Origin: Sipunculus nudus
Lineage: Eukaryota > Annelida > Sipuncula > Golfingiida > Sipunculidae
Length of the DNA: 64,000 nucleotides
Reading direction: 5' to 3'
NCBI GenBank assembly: GCA_026874595.1
Contig: CM049316.1
Coordinates: 34,791,339 to 34,855,338 of the forward strand
Every line of letters begins with the position of its first letter. Positions within the stretch are counted from its first letter, which is position 1. The notes under the pieces were generated by a model that saw nothing but the letters and a program-made list of their open reading frames with translations, made no database searches and had not been told where the DNA came from. The translations under genes were made by a program, and so were the position numbers. Of the stretch, positions 1-11,217 are shown one piece after another.

Positions 1-40
<40 letters not shown>
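1..40. repeat. (TA)n microsatellite, cut by window start
   Basis: Uninterrupted TA dinucleotide for the first 40 bases. Its true length is unknown because it begins before the window. Confidence 0.95.
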
Positions 41-43
<3 letters not shown>

Positions 44-545
44 ATAGGATATATACGTTAATGTACCTTATTCCTAATAACAATATGTGATGTGAATATC
101 AATTTCATTAATAAAGAGGAACGTCAGTATCATTCTTTTTTTATCGCTCACATGCGCCTGTTTGTTATGGAAGTACTGACGTGCATGCGTATATACATTT
201 ATTGACAGGTCTTAAAAGCCAAAGCAACAAATATACAGTGCATTTAGATTTATAAATCGTCATGTTTATATTGAAGTAAGAGTTATATCCCTATTCTTTA
301 GCAATCAATCGATACCACCAATACAGCATGCAACGCATTTCGGTTATCGTATCGACGCCGTGTATCGATTCGTATCGATATATCGATATATTGATACAGC
401 CCTATTACATACTGGTCTTCTTTCTGAGGGCTTTTGTCAGCCTCTGCTTGTATTTTAGTAAGGACTATTATTTTATATTGTCTGATAAGGATTTCATGTA
501 CAAAATAATTTGGGCTGTACATGGAATATTAACATACATTATAGG
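41..545. other. Unassigned stretch with ATCGAT cluster
   Basis: No gene or known repeat recognised. ATCGAT occurs at 308, 364, 374 and 382, and part of the cluster extends to TATCGATA. Short open frames on both strands here have no recognisable domain. Confidence 0.5.
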
Positions 546-620
546 CAAAAGAGCATCTACCAATAGAGAATCAAACAAAAGAGCATCAACCAAAAGAGCA
601 TCAAACAAAAGAGTATACAA
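546..620. repeat. 15-bp minisatellite, five units
   Basis: Five consecutive 15-bp units of the form CAAAAGAGCATCAAC, with a few substitutions in units 2 and 5. The period is a multiple of three, so a minus-strand frame reads it as a five-residue repeat. That frame shows no other coding sign and I do not call it a gene. Confidence 0.85.
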
Positions 621-773
621 CCCACTCAGGGCACGCTTAATTTGCACAATGACGTCAACAACCTCATGAATTAGGTGATGACCGACAATTTTGCATGTAG
701 CAGATATAAGCACACCCGCTGAACTACAGTTATGCTTATAGCTTCCAACAGGACGGTAGTCACAAAATTATGA

Positions 774-1065
774 ACGGAAATTCATGAAATTTCAGGGAAT
801 TTCAGTAATGGGCCAAGGAAGAACCGATTGGTTTTTGGTCGGGATCATGATCCGGGTCAAGTAAGGAATTTCAAGTATATTCACAAATTTAAATTTATTT
901 ATGCACGAATTAATCTGGGAATATCTGGCAAATGGATGAATGTTAAAACACGGAATAGGAAACTTCTGCACGAACGGACTTGGGAGAATGGGCCATATAA
1001 AAGAATGCACACACATTTTTAAGCACCCAATAATAAGGACCGCCCACATGGAGGAGGCTTGCATT
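774..1065 (+). repeat. Fragment of dispersed repeat family R3
   Basis: Shares a core (an ATGAAATTTC-like block, then AATGGGCCA, a GATTTTGG-like block, a GGATC/GATCCGGGTC block, AGGAATATTCACAAAT, TATGCACGA, and a GGAGGCTTGCATTC end) with copies near 9.8-10.2, 36.9-37.2, 43.7-44.0, 44.3-44.6 and 45.3-45.5 kb. From memory it resembles a repeat widespread in metazoan genomes that begins with a CCTCCGCCAAGGAGG-like block and contains CATCCCCGTTCG. The class is not certain. Confidence 0.65.
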
Positions 1066-3140
1066 CTTCTAGATACAACCCTTATTTTTCTGCTCTATAC
1101 TACAGAGTAATTATTACATGCAACAGGGGTGCAAATAATGTTAAATAGAATAAGTCTAAGGGGAAAAAAACGTTAAACTATGCCTTTTCCATAAAACAAT
1201 ATTTTTCTAAACACATGAAGTTTACAAGAGAGCCACTCCACTTTTTAATTACAGTTAACCAAGCTTAATTTAAAAAATGTGAATTCTTTTACTAGGCGTA
1301 ACAAGCATATATGATATACTGTGATCTCTCCTGAAAATACAATAGAGACGTGTCAATATTTTGTCCGAGGCCATTTTCCTTTCGCCTATACACAGTACGG
1401 ATAACCTTGCACAGGGCTAACCAGTGGCTTGAAAGAAAAGAGAAAAATAGTGTCAAGATCTAATGGCCTTATTTTGATTAATGAAAAGAAAATCTTCCTT
1501 CCTTAATTGCGAGATGACTTGCATGCTTAATATCGTTCCTTCGCTCATACCATCTTGTTGTAGTTTTGGATTTTTTTATTAAAACACAGATCCAGAACAG
1601 TTTGTAACCAATAAAAAAATATGAGCCTGTTAGCTGGGGTGGTTTCGCTTGGAAACTTTTGTATACAGCCAAAATAATCTTATAAGAGTGACAATTGACT
1701 GTTTCTTTACTCGGGAAACGGATGGGTATGTCGAGGGGCGTCAGCAGATGACGTGTTGTATGGTTAGTACGACCAGTATTTCCAGGACGAAAGAACTATG
1801 TACCAGTGTGTTTACTTCCGGGTATTTGGGGTACTAACTGTTAAAAGAACTTCGCAATTCAGAGAGGCTACTTTTAATAGTAGCTATATCGTAATAGCAG
1901 TTTATTCTACGAAATATACTAGCTGTATTCGTGTCTGCGCATTGCAAATGAATTACAAGAGTGATAAAGGAATTGAATTTTTTATCACTTTAAACTTTCT
2001 CCATGTTTAATCTTATTCTTATCAAGCTTTTTAAAGTATATTAATGTTTCAAATGTGCAACACACTGGATGTCGGTACCTTTTCCTTTTCCATTATCAGA
2101 AATCAAACCACTATAAAACTTTTTTCTCTGGAACATTGCAAAAAAAATAGATTCCGTGGAAATTTTAATTGATATGAACAAATCAGGACCATGGAAGAAC
2201 ACGGAATAAAAAAATTCGAACAGCTATACGTTTTCTTTTTCGCTTCCAATAATAAACATGTGCATCAGGTATTTAGACATAAATTTGAAATACAGAAACA
2301 GCGCTCATCAACGCTTTGTGGAATTATTGTCCTACTCATAGAGATGTACTTCTTGCAATTCTGCATACCTGCTTCACGTGCATCTGTTTCCTTCATCTCG
2401 TGTTATCAAACAGGTGTTGAAATAAACTTAGTGTTATGTTTTATGCTTTCTAGCGTAGGGATAATAATTTTATGTCCTTAAATGTAACGAACTGCATCGA
2501 CAGTACTTTGCCTCACTGCGGCTACCATGTTGCAATTGTTGCAACCGAACCAGCATTAAAGCTTGGCAGACATGATGCCTTTAGTTGACTCTATTTATGA
2601 AAGATAACCCAAGGCCTCAAATTGTTATAATGTGAATTTTAATTCTTCATTGTTGAGATACATGTTAATTATCCCATTTGACTAGTGTGGGTTCCACTGC
2701 TTAGTATTTCTTAAAGTTTATCGACATTTCTTACTGAAAATGACTATATGTTTCTTGTAAAAGTATCACAATGATCAAATGGCTTGAAAGTCCTTTCCAG
2801 TAAACCTACAAATGAGATGGAGTTAAATTACCGCATATTATTACAAAAACAAAATGTATCATCACTAACGATTTTGATAATGATAAGAAAACAACTTACC
2901 CGGGTCCCGTTCTGTTTGTCGTCCAATCACTAAGCATTCCAACGAACAGTTAGGAGAAATGCCAAACGCCAAAGCAACACTGAAATTTTTCCTTTTTCTT
3001 GCAAGCACATCAAAACCTAAACAGGTAATATGAGACCTATCCTCTTAGTGATAATTTAACCTCATGATCATGCCTTAGAATACGTTACAAGATTTCCGCA
3101 CCCGTTTGAGCACGCACGCCAGCGATCCGCCCGGTATGGA
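1066..3140. other. No gene or clear element recognised
   Basis: A+T-rich sequence with scattered short open frames only. About 60 bases near 1610-1670 resemble, in inverse orientation, an internal stretch of the TTAA-type element at 49.7 kb (the part containing CCCCAGCT). This is too short to call as a copy. Confidence 0.4.
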
Positions 3141-3178
3141 GGGCGACAGACAACTAATTATTGCGAGTTGTGTCGCCC
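3141..3178. other. Strong imperfect hairpin
   Basis: GGGCGACAGACAACT pairs with AGTTGTGTCGCCC around a loop of about 10 bases, leaving a 2-base bulge on the left arm. It sits in a locally G+C-richer stretch (about 3100-3600) that otherwise shows no recognised gene. It could be a structured RNA or the relic of an inverted-repeat element; nothing in the sequence decides between them. Confidence 0.55.
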
Positions 3179-5924
3179 GCTCTAGCTATGGTGAGCCAGC
3201 GCCCTGTCCTCTGATGGGCTGCCTCTCTAAACTGAACGCTAGTTAATCGAAAGTGGTCCACTTGAGTCTGATCCCGCACGTCAGCAGTCGCTCTCACGAA
3301 ATAGAGGCGAAATAAAACGTTGCTTTTTCCCGTACGTTGAAAGTATGTTATCACCCTGCGCATACGGACACCAAAGGATTGATGGTCACAATAAAGGCAT
3401 ACGGTTTTCTTTCTTCTGTGCTTTCATACATCAAAGTGGGTCTCTCCTGCGTAGTCTAAGCCAACTGGGAGATTTCTCCACTTGTCCAATACAAAGACTG
3501 AGATTACGCGGCCTCCGTTTCTATCTTACAGCTTTGGTAGGAAATAGAGTTTACGTATTGATATGTGCCCTTGGGATCCGAACCTTAAAGCCATCTAAGG
3601 CCATGAATACCGTTATGGCGGCATACATGATATGGCGTATGGATACGTAAGCGAAAGGACGTATTACTTATACCTGCGTGGCAATAATCGGGATCTCGGA
3701 CGAAAATGTAAAGGTCCCACAACTGCTCACAAGGGTTTTTATAGGGTCATGTCCTGTCTATAACACTGCCTTTTGAATTGTAATGAAGGTAGTTATACGA
3801 AAATGGCATTTTACTTTTAGTTCTTCTGGTTTTCATTTTTTTGCACGGGGCTATAGCAAACATGTCACTTTTAATCGGGATTTCAAGAAATCATTGAAAG
3901 GCATTGATGTGTTTCGAAATTGATGCCGTCATCTCCAAGGCTTCGTTTATCTCTTACAAGTAATCTGCTGATATGTTGTGACAATTAGAGAAAAACTGAC
4001 AGTCTAGAAGGAAATTATACGCGGCTTAAATTTTAAGTTTTTTTCTTCATTGGTACATCAGTTCCCATGGATATAAATTTGTTATCACAAAGAGTGAGAC
4101 AAAGAGTGAGACAAGAAAAAAAATAATACGAAATTTCTATCGTTTGAAACATATAGGTCTCCAAAAAGGCAAATTTCAAATAGGGCATTTTTTCAAATAA
4201 TTCTGTTTCTTTAAGAAGGAGTAAGGTAGGTTTTTATTCACCTTGTCGTCAATTAGGTTATGAAATCCTCTACTCTAAACTATAATTGAAATTTGAAATG
4301 GAACTAATAGAAAACACAGGTGTTTCATAGCAAAACTGATAGTAATTATCTGGAGCACAATTAAATATGTTCTTTTGTCCTCTTTATACTTGTATATTTG
4401 ATACTATATTCACCAGCAAAGAATTTACATCGTTTAAATTTATTTCATCGTCAAAATGCAAGTAATCATGTTATTGTATATGTTATATACTTGTGGGGGT
4501 TTCATCACTCTACTATGCGTTTTCAACCGTTATTGGGCATTTTGTCTCGTTTCCCAGAGGTTAACTAATGGTTACATAAAATATTTTTAACATGTCCAAA
4601 ATATATGAACACATCGCGTCTCTGTCCACGTTTCTGCGCGTTATCTCCGCTGCCCGAGTGCAATTTTATAATGCAATACGTTGAGACGTAAGTTTTGAGG
4701 ATCTCACAACACAAACCAAAATGCGAGAAAACGCCGAAGTATGGCCGCTTTAACCTGCGTAAGGACACGTGGCCGCTTTTGAGGACACTTCCTCTGTTCC
4801 TTTCTTTTTGTTTCTGATTATCACTGGACAGCAGTCAGCCTAATAGGATCTCTGCTTTCTCAGTTCCCCTTAATTAAGCTAAGAAGCCGAGATCAATAAT
4901 GCCTATAACCTATCCACGGTTATTCCACAATGCTTTACGGAGCATCGTTTCTTGTCATAGAATCATATGCCGCCATTAACAATGATTGACGATATTCTTA
5001 AATAAAACATGTTGTACTAAAGAAAAGTAGCCGTCAAGAAGTTGTTTTGTTTTCTAGCTCTACTTAACATGTCACATGTCATGATCACAATAAAGTCCCT
5101 ATATGTTAAGCTAACGCTGACAAAGTCAGAGTGCACATCGGTTACGTCGAATTCCTTGAAATTCTAACTTAAGCCGCTTAGTTATATGCACAGCATAAGA
5201 GATGAGTGAAGGGATTTTCAAGTGAAGGCCATATGGTTATATTATGTTTCCACTACACAGGAAATGAGCGGTTTATCTTCATTTTCCAAAATCAGACATA
5301 TCTCATGCAGGAGGTAATCCAACCCCACATAATCTTGTACCTCTCTGCACTTGATGCGACTATAGTGATTTTGATGATATATTAAAGAAACCTGACATGT
5401 AGCTGGATTCCCAGCATGCCTTTACCAGGCGCTGTGCGCACCTGACATATTGACGTCTTTATAGTGCACCCGATGTAGGAGTCTGAATGCCGATTTACAT
5501 CAGTATTTTATCAGAAGTTATTTTGGAGCCCTCTGTTGTTATTAATTCTGACGTTGCACATTCGTACTCAATGTCACATGCCCTCACACGTAATCCCACC
5601 AAAAAACTTACTAACGCATTAATACTCTATACATAATGTAAAAATAGTTAATATGTCAGTTATTAATAATACATATAGTAATGCATACATGTATATTCAC
5701 CAAAAATAAATGACAAAAGATATAAAACAGGATATCTTTTGCCAAATTTCAACGGGTTAGGGAATGGTTATTCTACAGTATTAATTAATTACAGTTTGAA
5801 TAACATAAAAACTAATTTTACTCAAATCTATCCATGTCGAAAATGCTATACCAAACTGTACTATGGATATTTACATGGAGGTCTTGACTCTATAAGTTCT
5901 TCTTCATCATTTATGCTTATTGTG
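3179..5924. other. No gene or clear element recognised
   Basis: 3179-3660 is somewhat richer in G+C and holds open frames of up to 101 codons on the plus strand with no recognisable domain. The rest is A+T-rich. A 14-bp direct doublet (AAAGAGTGAGACAA-like) lies near 4090-4110. Confidence 0.4.
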
Positions 5925-6422
5925 TGATCAATATTTGATAACAACATTAACGTTATTCCTGTATTATACTTAAAGGTGTGACCACATATGTGATTTTTAA
6001 TTAATTTACTTTACTATTTTTTATATTGATTGAGACTTTTTCATTTTCAGGGGCAATGTTTGGCGACATTTGCATGCATTAGCGGCAACTATAGCAAAAT
6101 ATATAAAAAAATGCAAACTCGGTAATTATTTAGTAATAATAGAATTTTAAAGTGTTCCACTGTGTTTCGGTAAATCCTTTGTGGCATTCAACAAATGATC
6201 TGACATTTAACGTATGCTACTATGTTATAAATGCCACACTCATTTGCACTGATCGGGCTGATTTTTCATAGAATGTTCATAGAATGTTATTGAAGCATTG
6301 TCACTCTGCGACGGACAGATTTTCCGATTTTGCATCGGATTTTTCTGGGTCGGTATTCGATTTTCCTGTCGGTGACTTTTTTTTCTCTATCCATCGTTAT
6401 ATGCAGAGAGCATGCCTTCATT

Positions 6423-6425
<3 letters not shown>

Positions 6426-6460
<35 letters not shown>
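6426..6460. repeat. (CT)n microsatellite
   Basis: About 17 CT dinucleotides without interruption, absent from the matching position in the duplicate near 8080. Confidence 0.95.
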
Positions 6461-6463
<3 letters not shown>

Positions 6464-7173
6464 TGCCTTCTATACTAATTATAATGTCCGATACAGGTTC
6501 TTGCAAGTGTTAAAGTAAAATGCCTTGAAAATAATCATAATGTAAACCGAATTGGTCTCATCGCTACGTGGTACAGCCGTGGTAGTGCTTTCTCGTAAGT
6601 AGTACAAAATAAAAATTGACATTACTAAATGATGTCATTCGGCATTCAAATTTAGCAGTATTTTAACATTTGATCATGATATTTATAAAATAAAGCATCC
6701 TCTCATATGAATATCCTCTCATGGCAGGTGTTGTAAACAAATATTTAATTGTTGACATTTAAACGTGAATCCCAACGGGTGTTGCCGGGAAACTTTGGAG
6801 CATTCAAGCCGTCAGTCAGGCACACTATTTTGGGGTTACTACTGTATTTGTAAACGGTAGAGGGGTCCATTAGGATGCATTAACGGTGTCAGCCGTCTTT
6901 GTCACTCGCAATGAATCTTGTCTATCGTAAACAATATCGTTGCGCCAACATGAGCCGACTGTCAGCTTGAGTGTTTGTACGAAAGCTTGTATTTTGTAAT
7001 GTTTACATGCATATTTCTTTACTTATAAAGACTAATAAAAAATATGATATTTTAACTTGGCAGTACATGAGAAACGCTAAATTAAATGAAATGAACTGTG
7101 AGATCGTAAACAAATCCGAATATCGCTCATTAGGGACTTGTGTGTGTCTTTTTTTCATTTGCTATACCAAGAC

Positions 7174-7177
7174 ATGT
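7174..7177. other. Paralogous empty target site of the solo LTR
   Basis: Copy 1 reads AAGAC-ATGT-CCCC here. Copy 2 reads AAGAC-TTGT-(LTR)-ATGT-CCCC. This is the uninterrupted form of the site filled by the LTR at 8911-9685 and supports a 4-bp target duplication. Confidence 0.8.
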
Positions 7178-8910
7178 CCCCTGCGACAAAAAGAATTCAT
7201 CGCGCGGTTTTATCTAAAACATATTGTTACATATACATGTAAACAATGGCTAAATTGTGCAGGGACCCGAAATAAAACTAAGTTAAATTTAAGTACTTTT
7301 TTTGGCCGGCATTACGTGATGCTGGGAACGTCCAGCGCATCACTCTGGACCCCATGCACTTCGCGTCCGAGAGGCTATTCCTAATTAGCCGTGACGTCTT
7401 AATGCTGCAAACCAGAACACAGTATATTAAAACACATGTCAGACCATGGGTACAACTTGATAGAGGACTGAGGACGTATATTGTTTAACATCCCTCGCAA
7501 ACAATTTTTTGAATGTACACATTCCGCCAGAGTTGGATTTTACTCAATACAGACCTCTTCAAGTTAGACACTTGGGAACAATATCAATATTTGATAACAA
7601 CAACGTTTTGAATGTCTGTATTATACTTAAAGATATGACCACATATGTTCTGTTCAATTAATTTGCTTTACTATTTTCATTTTGATTAAGACTCTTTCAT
7701 TATCAGGCAGAAATGTTTGACGACATGTGCATGCATTAGCGGCAGGGTTTCTTATCAAGAACTATAGGAAAACTCAACAAAAATGCAAACTCGGTAATAA
7801 TTTAGAAATAATAGAATTTAAAGTGTTCCACTCTGTTTCGGTAAATTCTATCTGGCATTCAACAAATGATCTGTCATTTAACGTATGCTACCATATTAAA
7901 AATGCCAAACTGATTTTCTGTTACAATTTCCATTGATCGGGCTTTATTTTCGTATAATGCGCATTGTCACCCTGCAACGGATAGAGTTTCCGATTTCGCA
8001 TTAGATTTTCTGGTTCGGGATTCGATTTAACTGTCGGTGACTGTTTTTCTGTCTTGCACAATACAGATTTTGGCATGTACTGAAGTCGGATGCCTTCTAT
8101 AATGATCAAAATGTAAACCGAATTGGTCTCATCGCTTCGTGGTAAAGCCGTGGTAGTGCTTTTTCGTAAGTAGAACAACATAAAAATTGACATTACTAAA
8201 TGACGTCATTCGGCATTTAGATTTAGCAGTATTTTAACATTTGATCATGATATTGATGAAAAAATAGCATCTTCTCATATGAATATCCTCTCGTGGCAGG
8301 TGTTGTGAAAGAATATTTAATTTGTGACATTTAAACGTGAATCTCATCGGTGTGTAGCCGGTAAACTATGGAGCACTCAAGCCGTCAGTCAGGCACACTA
8401 TTTCGGGTTACTACTGTATTTGTAAACGGAAGAGAGGTCCATTAGGATGCATTACCGGCAAATAACAATAAGCTAATTAAATTAGCGAGAACTCGTCCTG
8501 TCTAGTTGGTGGGTGCTCTTTTAGTCGTGCGCTAAACGGGCACAAAATGATGAAATAATAACGATTTATGTCAAAGTACAACGAAACTGGAAAACAATGC
8601 ATGTAGGTTGAAATGACGTAGAATCCTGCGGGCCCACTCACTTCAATCGACCTTTAACCTTACGGTAAAGGCCTCTCTAACTCGATGCAGGGGGTCGTCT
8701 GATGAATTCAGCCGTCTCGGGTAACTGGGAATGAGTCTCGACTTTCGTAAACAATATCATCAGTTGACTGTCAGCTTAAGTGTTTGTACGATTTGAAGGT
8801 TTTTTTTTTACATGATTCTTTGTTTACATGATTCTCATGATCGCTCATTAGGCACGTGTTTTTTTTTTTGTTTTTTTTTTTTTTTTACATTTTGTTATAT
8901 CAAGACTTGT

Positions 8911-9685
8911 TGTTACGGGTGTCTGTTTTGTTGTGTGCAAGAGTGTTACATGTGTCTGTTGACATTCGGATTCGTGTAGCCCAGGCATACTTCGTTGCTA
9001 TGGGAGACGTGCGAGTTGGGCTGGCTCGCGTGTGGGGTCTTAAGCGTAAGAGACACAGCGTTCTTTGTTCTAGATGTGTCAGGTCTGTTCATGTGCGTGT
9101 GTGTTGTTCTTCGTAATTTTACATTTCTAGTATTTTTGGATATGAAGCTATAAATTAGATGCTGTGTTTAGAGCAGGGAGGAGAGAGAGAGAGAAAATTC
9201 AAGCGGACACGGCAGAGTGTGAGTTAGTTTTGGGACCTTTCCGATATTTGCAGAACTCATAGATATTCTTCGGACTTAGTGACAGATTTTATACAGCCTT
9301 CAGTTTGCCTTTGGGATTTTTACCAGAATTTCACTTTTGGATTACAACCGATTGATTTCGGGATTGAATCGGACTATTCTCTGAGAAGATTTGCATGAAC
9401 GTTCATCTGGAATATTCATGCTAAAAGACTCTTGTTAGACTGTGACAGTGGTGGTATCCAGAAATCAAAGCCTAGGATCCGGACACTCTGGTACTATACA
9501 TTTTATTTGTTATACTGTGTAATTGTATTGATTTATTCTTTACCAAAAAATACACTGACTTCTTTATTCATTCCCCTAGACATTTCACACTGCCTAGTCT
9601 TACAGAATCTGATTTTTTTTTATCTCCATAACAAAATTTATGCTCGTCATGACTACGTGATCTGTTGTTATTAGGTTCCGTAACA
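8911..9685 (+). mobile_element. Solo LTR, copy 1 (TGTTACGG...CCGTAACA)
   Basis: Begins TGTTACGG and ends CCGTAACA, so it has the TG...CA ends and short terminal inverted repeat of an LTR. It is flanked by TTGT (8907-8910) and ATGT (9686-9689), a 4-bp target duplication with one mismatch; the paralogous empty site at 7174-7177 reads ATGT. A TATAAAT box lies at 9149-9155, with a GA-rich stretch about 30 bases downstream. No primer-binding site or internal coding region follows, so this is a solo LTR. A 4-bp duplication with TG/CA ends suits a Ty3-like or related LTR retrotransposon; the family is inferred. Related copies are at 31998-32605 (reversed) and 60538-61425. Confidence 0.85.
9149..9155 (+). 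promoter_or_regulatory. TATA box of solo LTR copy 1
   Basis: TATAAAT in the same position and context (followed by GCTGTGTTT-like sequence) as TATAAAT at 60724-60730 in the third LTR copy. The shared context supports it as the LTR promoter. Confidence 0.6.
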
Positions 9686-9792
9686 ATGTCCCCTGGGACA
9701 AAAAGGATTCATCACACGGTTTTATCTCATAAATATTGTTACATATACATGTAAACAATGGCTAAATTGTGCCATTCACATTAACACAAAAA

Positions 9793-10215
9793 CCTCTCCT
9801 GTTTGAAAAGGTCCGTGAGGTATAGCCACCGTACACCACCGCATTACGCACAAAGTTATTGTTTACCGCCCCCTGCAAATTTAAGTCAAATTGCCTCCGC
9901 CAAGAGGGTGCGCATTCATCCCCGTTCTTGTGTATGTGTGTTTGTGTTGGTGTATGTTTGTTTGCAGCATAAATTACGCACTCTCAAACGGGATCTCATG
10001 AACTTTTTAGGGCATTTCGGTAATGGGTCATTTAAAAATCGTTTAGATTTTGGCGTGGATTGGACACCTGGTCCGGAGTAAGGAACGCCATCAAGGAATA
10101 TTCACAAATGTAGAGTAACTTATGCACGACTGCACTATGGGACGAATAAGTGAAAGCAAACATGTTTTTGGATCATCCCACAAAGGTAACCCCACATGGC
10201 GGAGACTAACATTCC
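9793..10215 (+). repeat. Dispersed repeat R3, longer copy
   Basis: Includes the family's left part (CCTCCGCCAAGAGGGTGCGC, then CATCCCCGTTC and a TGTGTTTG run) and right part (ATGAACTTTTTAGGGCATTTCGG, ATTCACAAATG, TTATGCACGA, CACATGGCGGAGACTAACATTCCGTAGAATGCA). Open frames inside it are artefacts of the repeat. Confidence 0.7.
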
Positions 10216-10419
10216 GTAGAATGCACATTTCTATTTATTTTCTTGATTCTGTTAATTAAGCTCTGGTCGCATCCTCTACATAAGGCGTTGAGTGAGATTA
10301 TGGAGATTCCAAAACGCGTACGGTCGCTTCCCTGGCAAAAGAACCCTTTCATTATATAGATAGTAAACTGGTTTATATACTACTTTTAGCTAGCATTATT
10401 TAAATAAGGTTACGCATTT

Positions 10420-10903
10420 TTTCTCTATTTTTAGACCTTTAAATGAAGCAATCTGGCTATCATTAGCGCACAAGCTGTAACGTAACCGTTAGACCTAGAA
10501 TCTTTTAACGGTACATCAATGAAGGTCCAAGACAAATTTTGGAAACCTGAAATTAGGTCATAGTCATTTCTGCAAGAAATGTGACTGACCATGATTTGAT
10601 GACCCTATTGAACATATTTGCATGATTAGTTACGGTTCTAATGTGATTAAGATCTAGGGATGTTCTATTAAAGATTAATGTGACTGTCACCTATATTCTG
10701 AAAGCTGTGTAAAAGAACATGATTTTAACACTCTATAGGTCAGATGGGCACAAATGGCAGCAGCTGGATGTAGAACAAGGTCACTGTAATCCATATCTAA
10801 GATCTATTGTCAAAATGCATGCTTTTGAGCACTCTGGGAATTTACCCAATGTTCAAGGTTCCTTGAATTCAGCTGAGCGTCATGACCCATGGGCCACTTT
10901 TTT
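10420..10903 (+). repeat. Truncated copy of composite repeat R1
   Basis: Shares TTTCTCTATTTTTAGACCTTTAAA, AACCGTTAGACCTAGAATCTT and GAAACCTGAAATTAGGTC with the 17.1-19.0 kb array. It ends with the same terminal signature, CAGCTGAGCGTCATGACCCATGGG (10871-10894). Most of the internal arrays are missing, so it looks like a terminal fragment. Confidence 0.65.
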
Positions 10904-11158
10904 TGTAAAAGGGTGGCGCATTACTGTATTTTGGTTATATATAAGCATACTTGCAAGTATTTGACAATGTATTAATTTTTTAACAATAATATTATCTTCA
11001 TCCGACTACTAGGGCCACCTGCAGTTCATTTTCACATTATCTTTACCTTTGTAGGATATGATCAGTTTTAATAAACAGCCTTAGCTTACAGTTATTTACA
11101 TCTGCAGTTTCTACTTTTGTGCAAGATAAAGTCAGTATCCTCCTTATTTCCCGGAGAA

Positions 11159-11165
<7 letters not shown>

Positions 11166-11215
<50 letters not shown>
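11166..11215. repeat. (TA)n microsatellite
   Basis: Fifty bases of pure TA dinucleotide. Confidence 0.95.

Positions 11216-11217
<2 letters not shown>

Larger units (their letters stand above)
5925..7262 (+). repeat. Local duplication, copy 1
   Basis: Aligns by eye in the same order with 7583-9778. Shared landmarks include ATCAATATTTGATAACAAC at the start, TTTGCATGCATTAGCGGC-like, AACCGAATTGGTCTCATCGC, AGCCGTCAGTCAGGCACAC, and CAATGGCTAAATTGTGC at the end. Copy 1 has a long (CT)n tract (6426-6460) that copy 2 lacks, and it lacks the LTR and an insertion of about 250 bp found in copy 2. No open frame is conserved between the copies. Confidence 0.85.
7583..9778 (+). repeat. Local duplication, copy 2
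   Basis: Second copy of the 5925-7262 segment. Compared with copy 1 it contains an extra block of about 250 bp (about 8457-8707), long T runs near 8860-8886, and the solo LTR at 8911-9685. The two copies are separated by about 320 bp of unshared sequence. Confidence 0.85.

Noticed and set aside
6971-7384. 137-codon plus-strand open frame
   Set aside because: It lies across the duplicated segment, the matching region in the second copy does not keep the frame, and no domain is recognisable.
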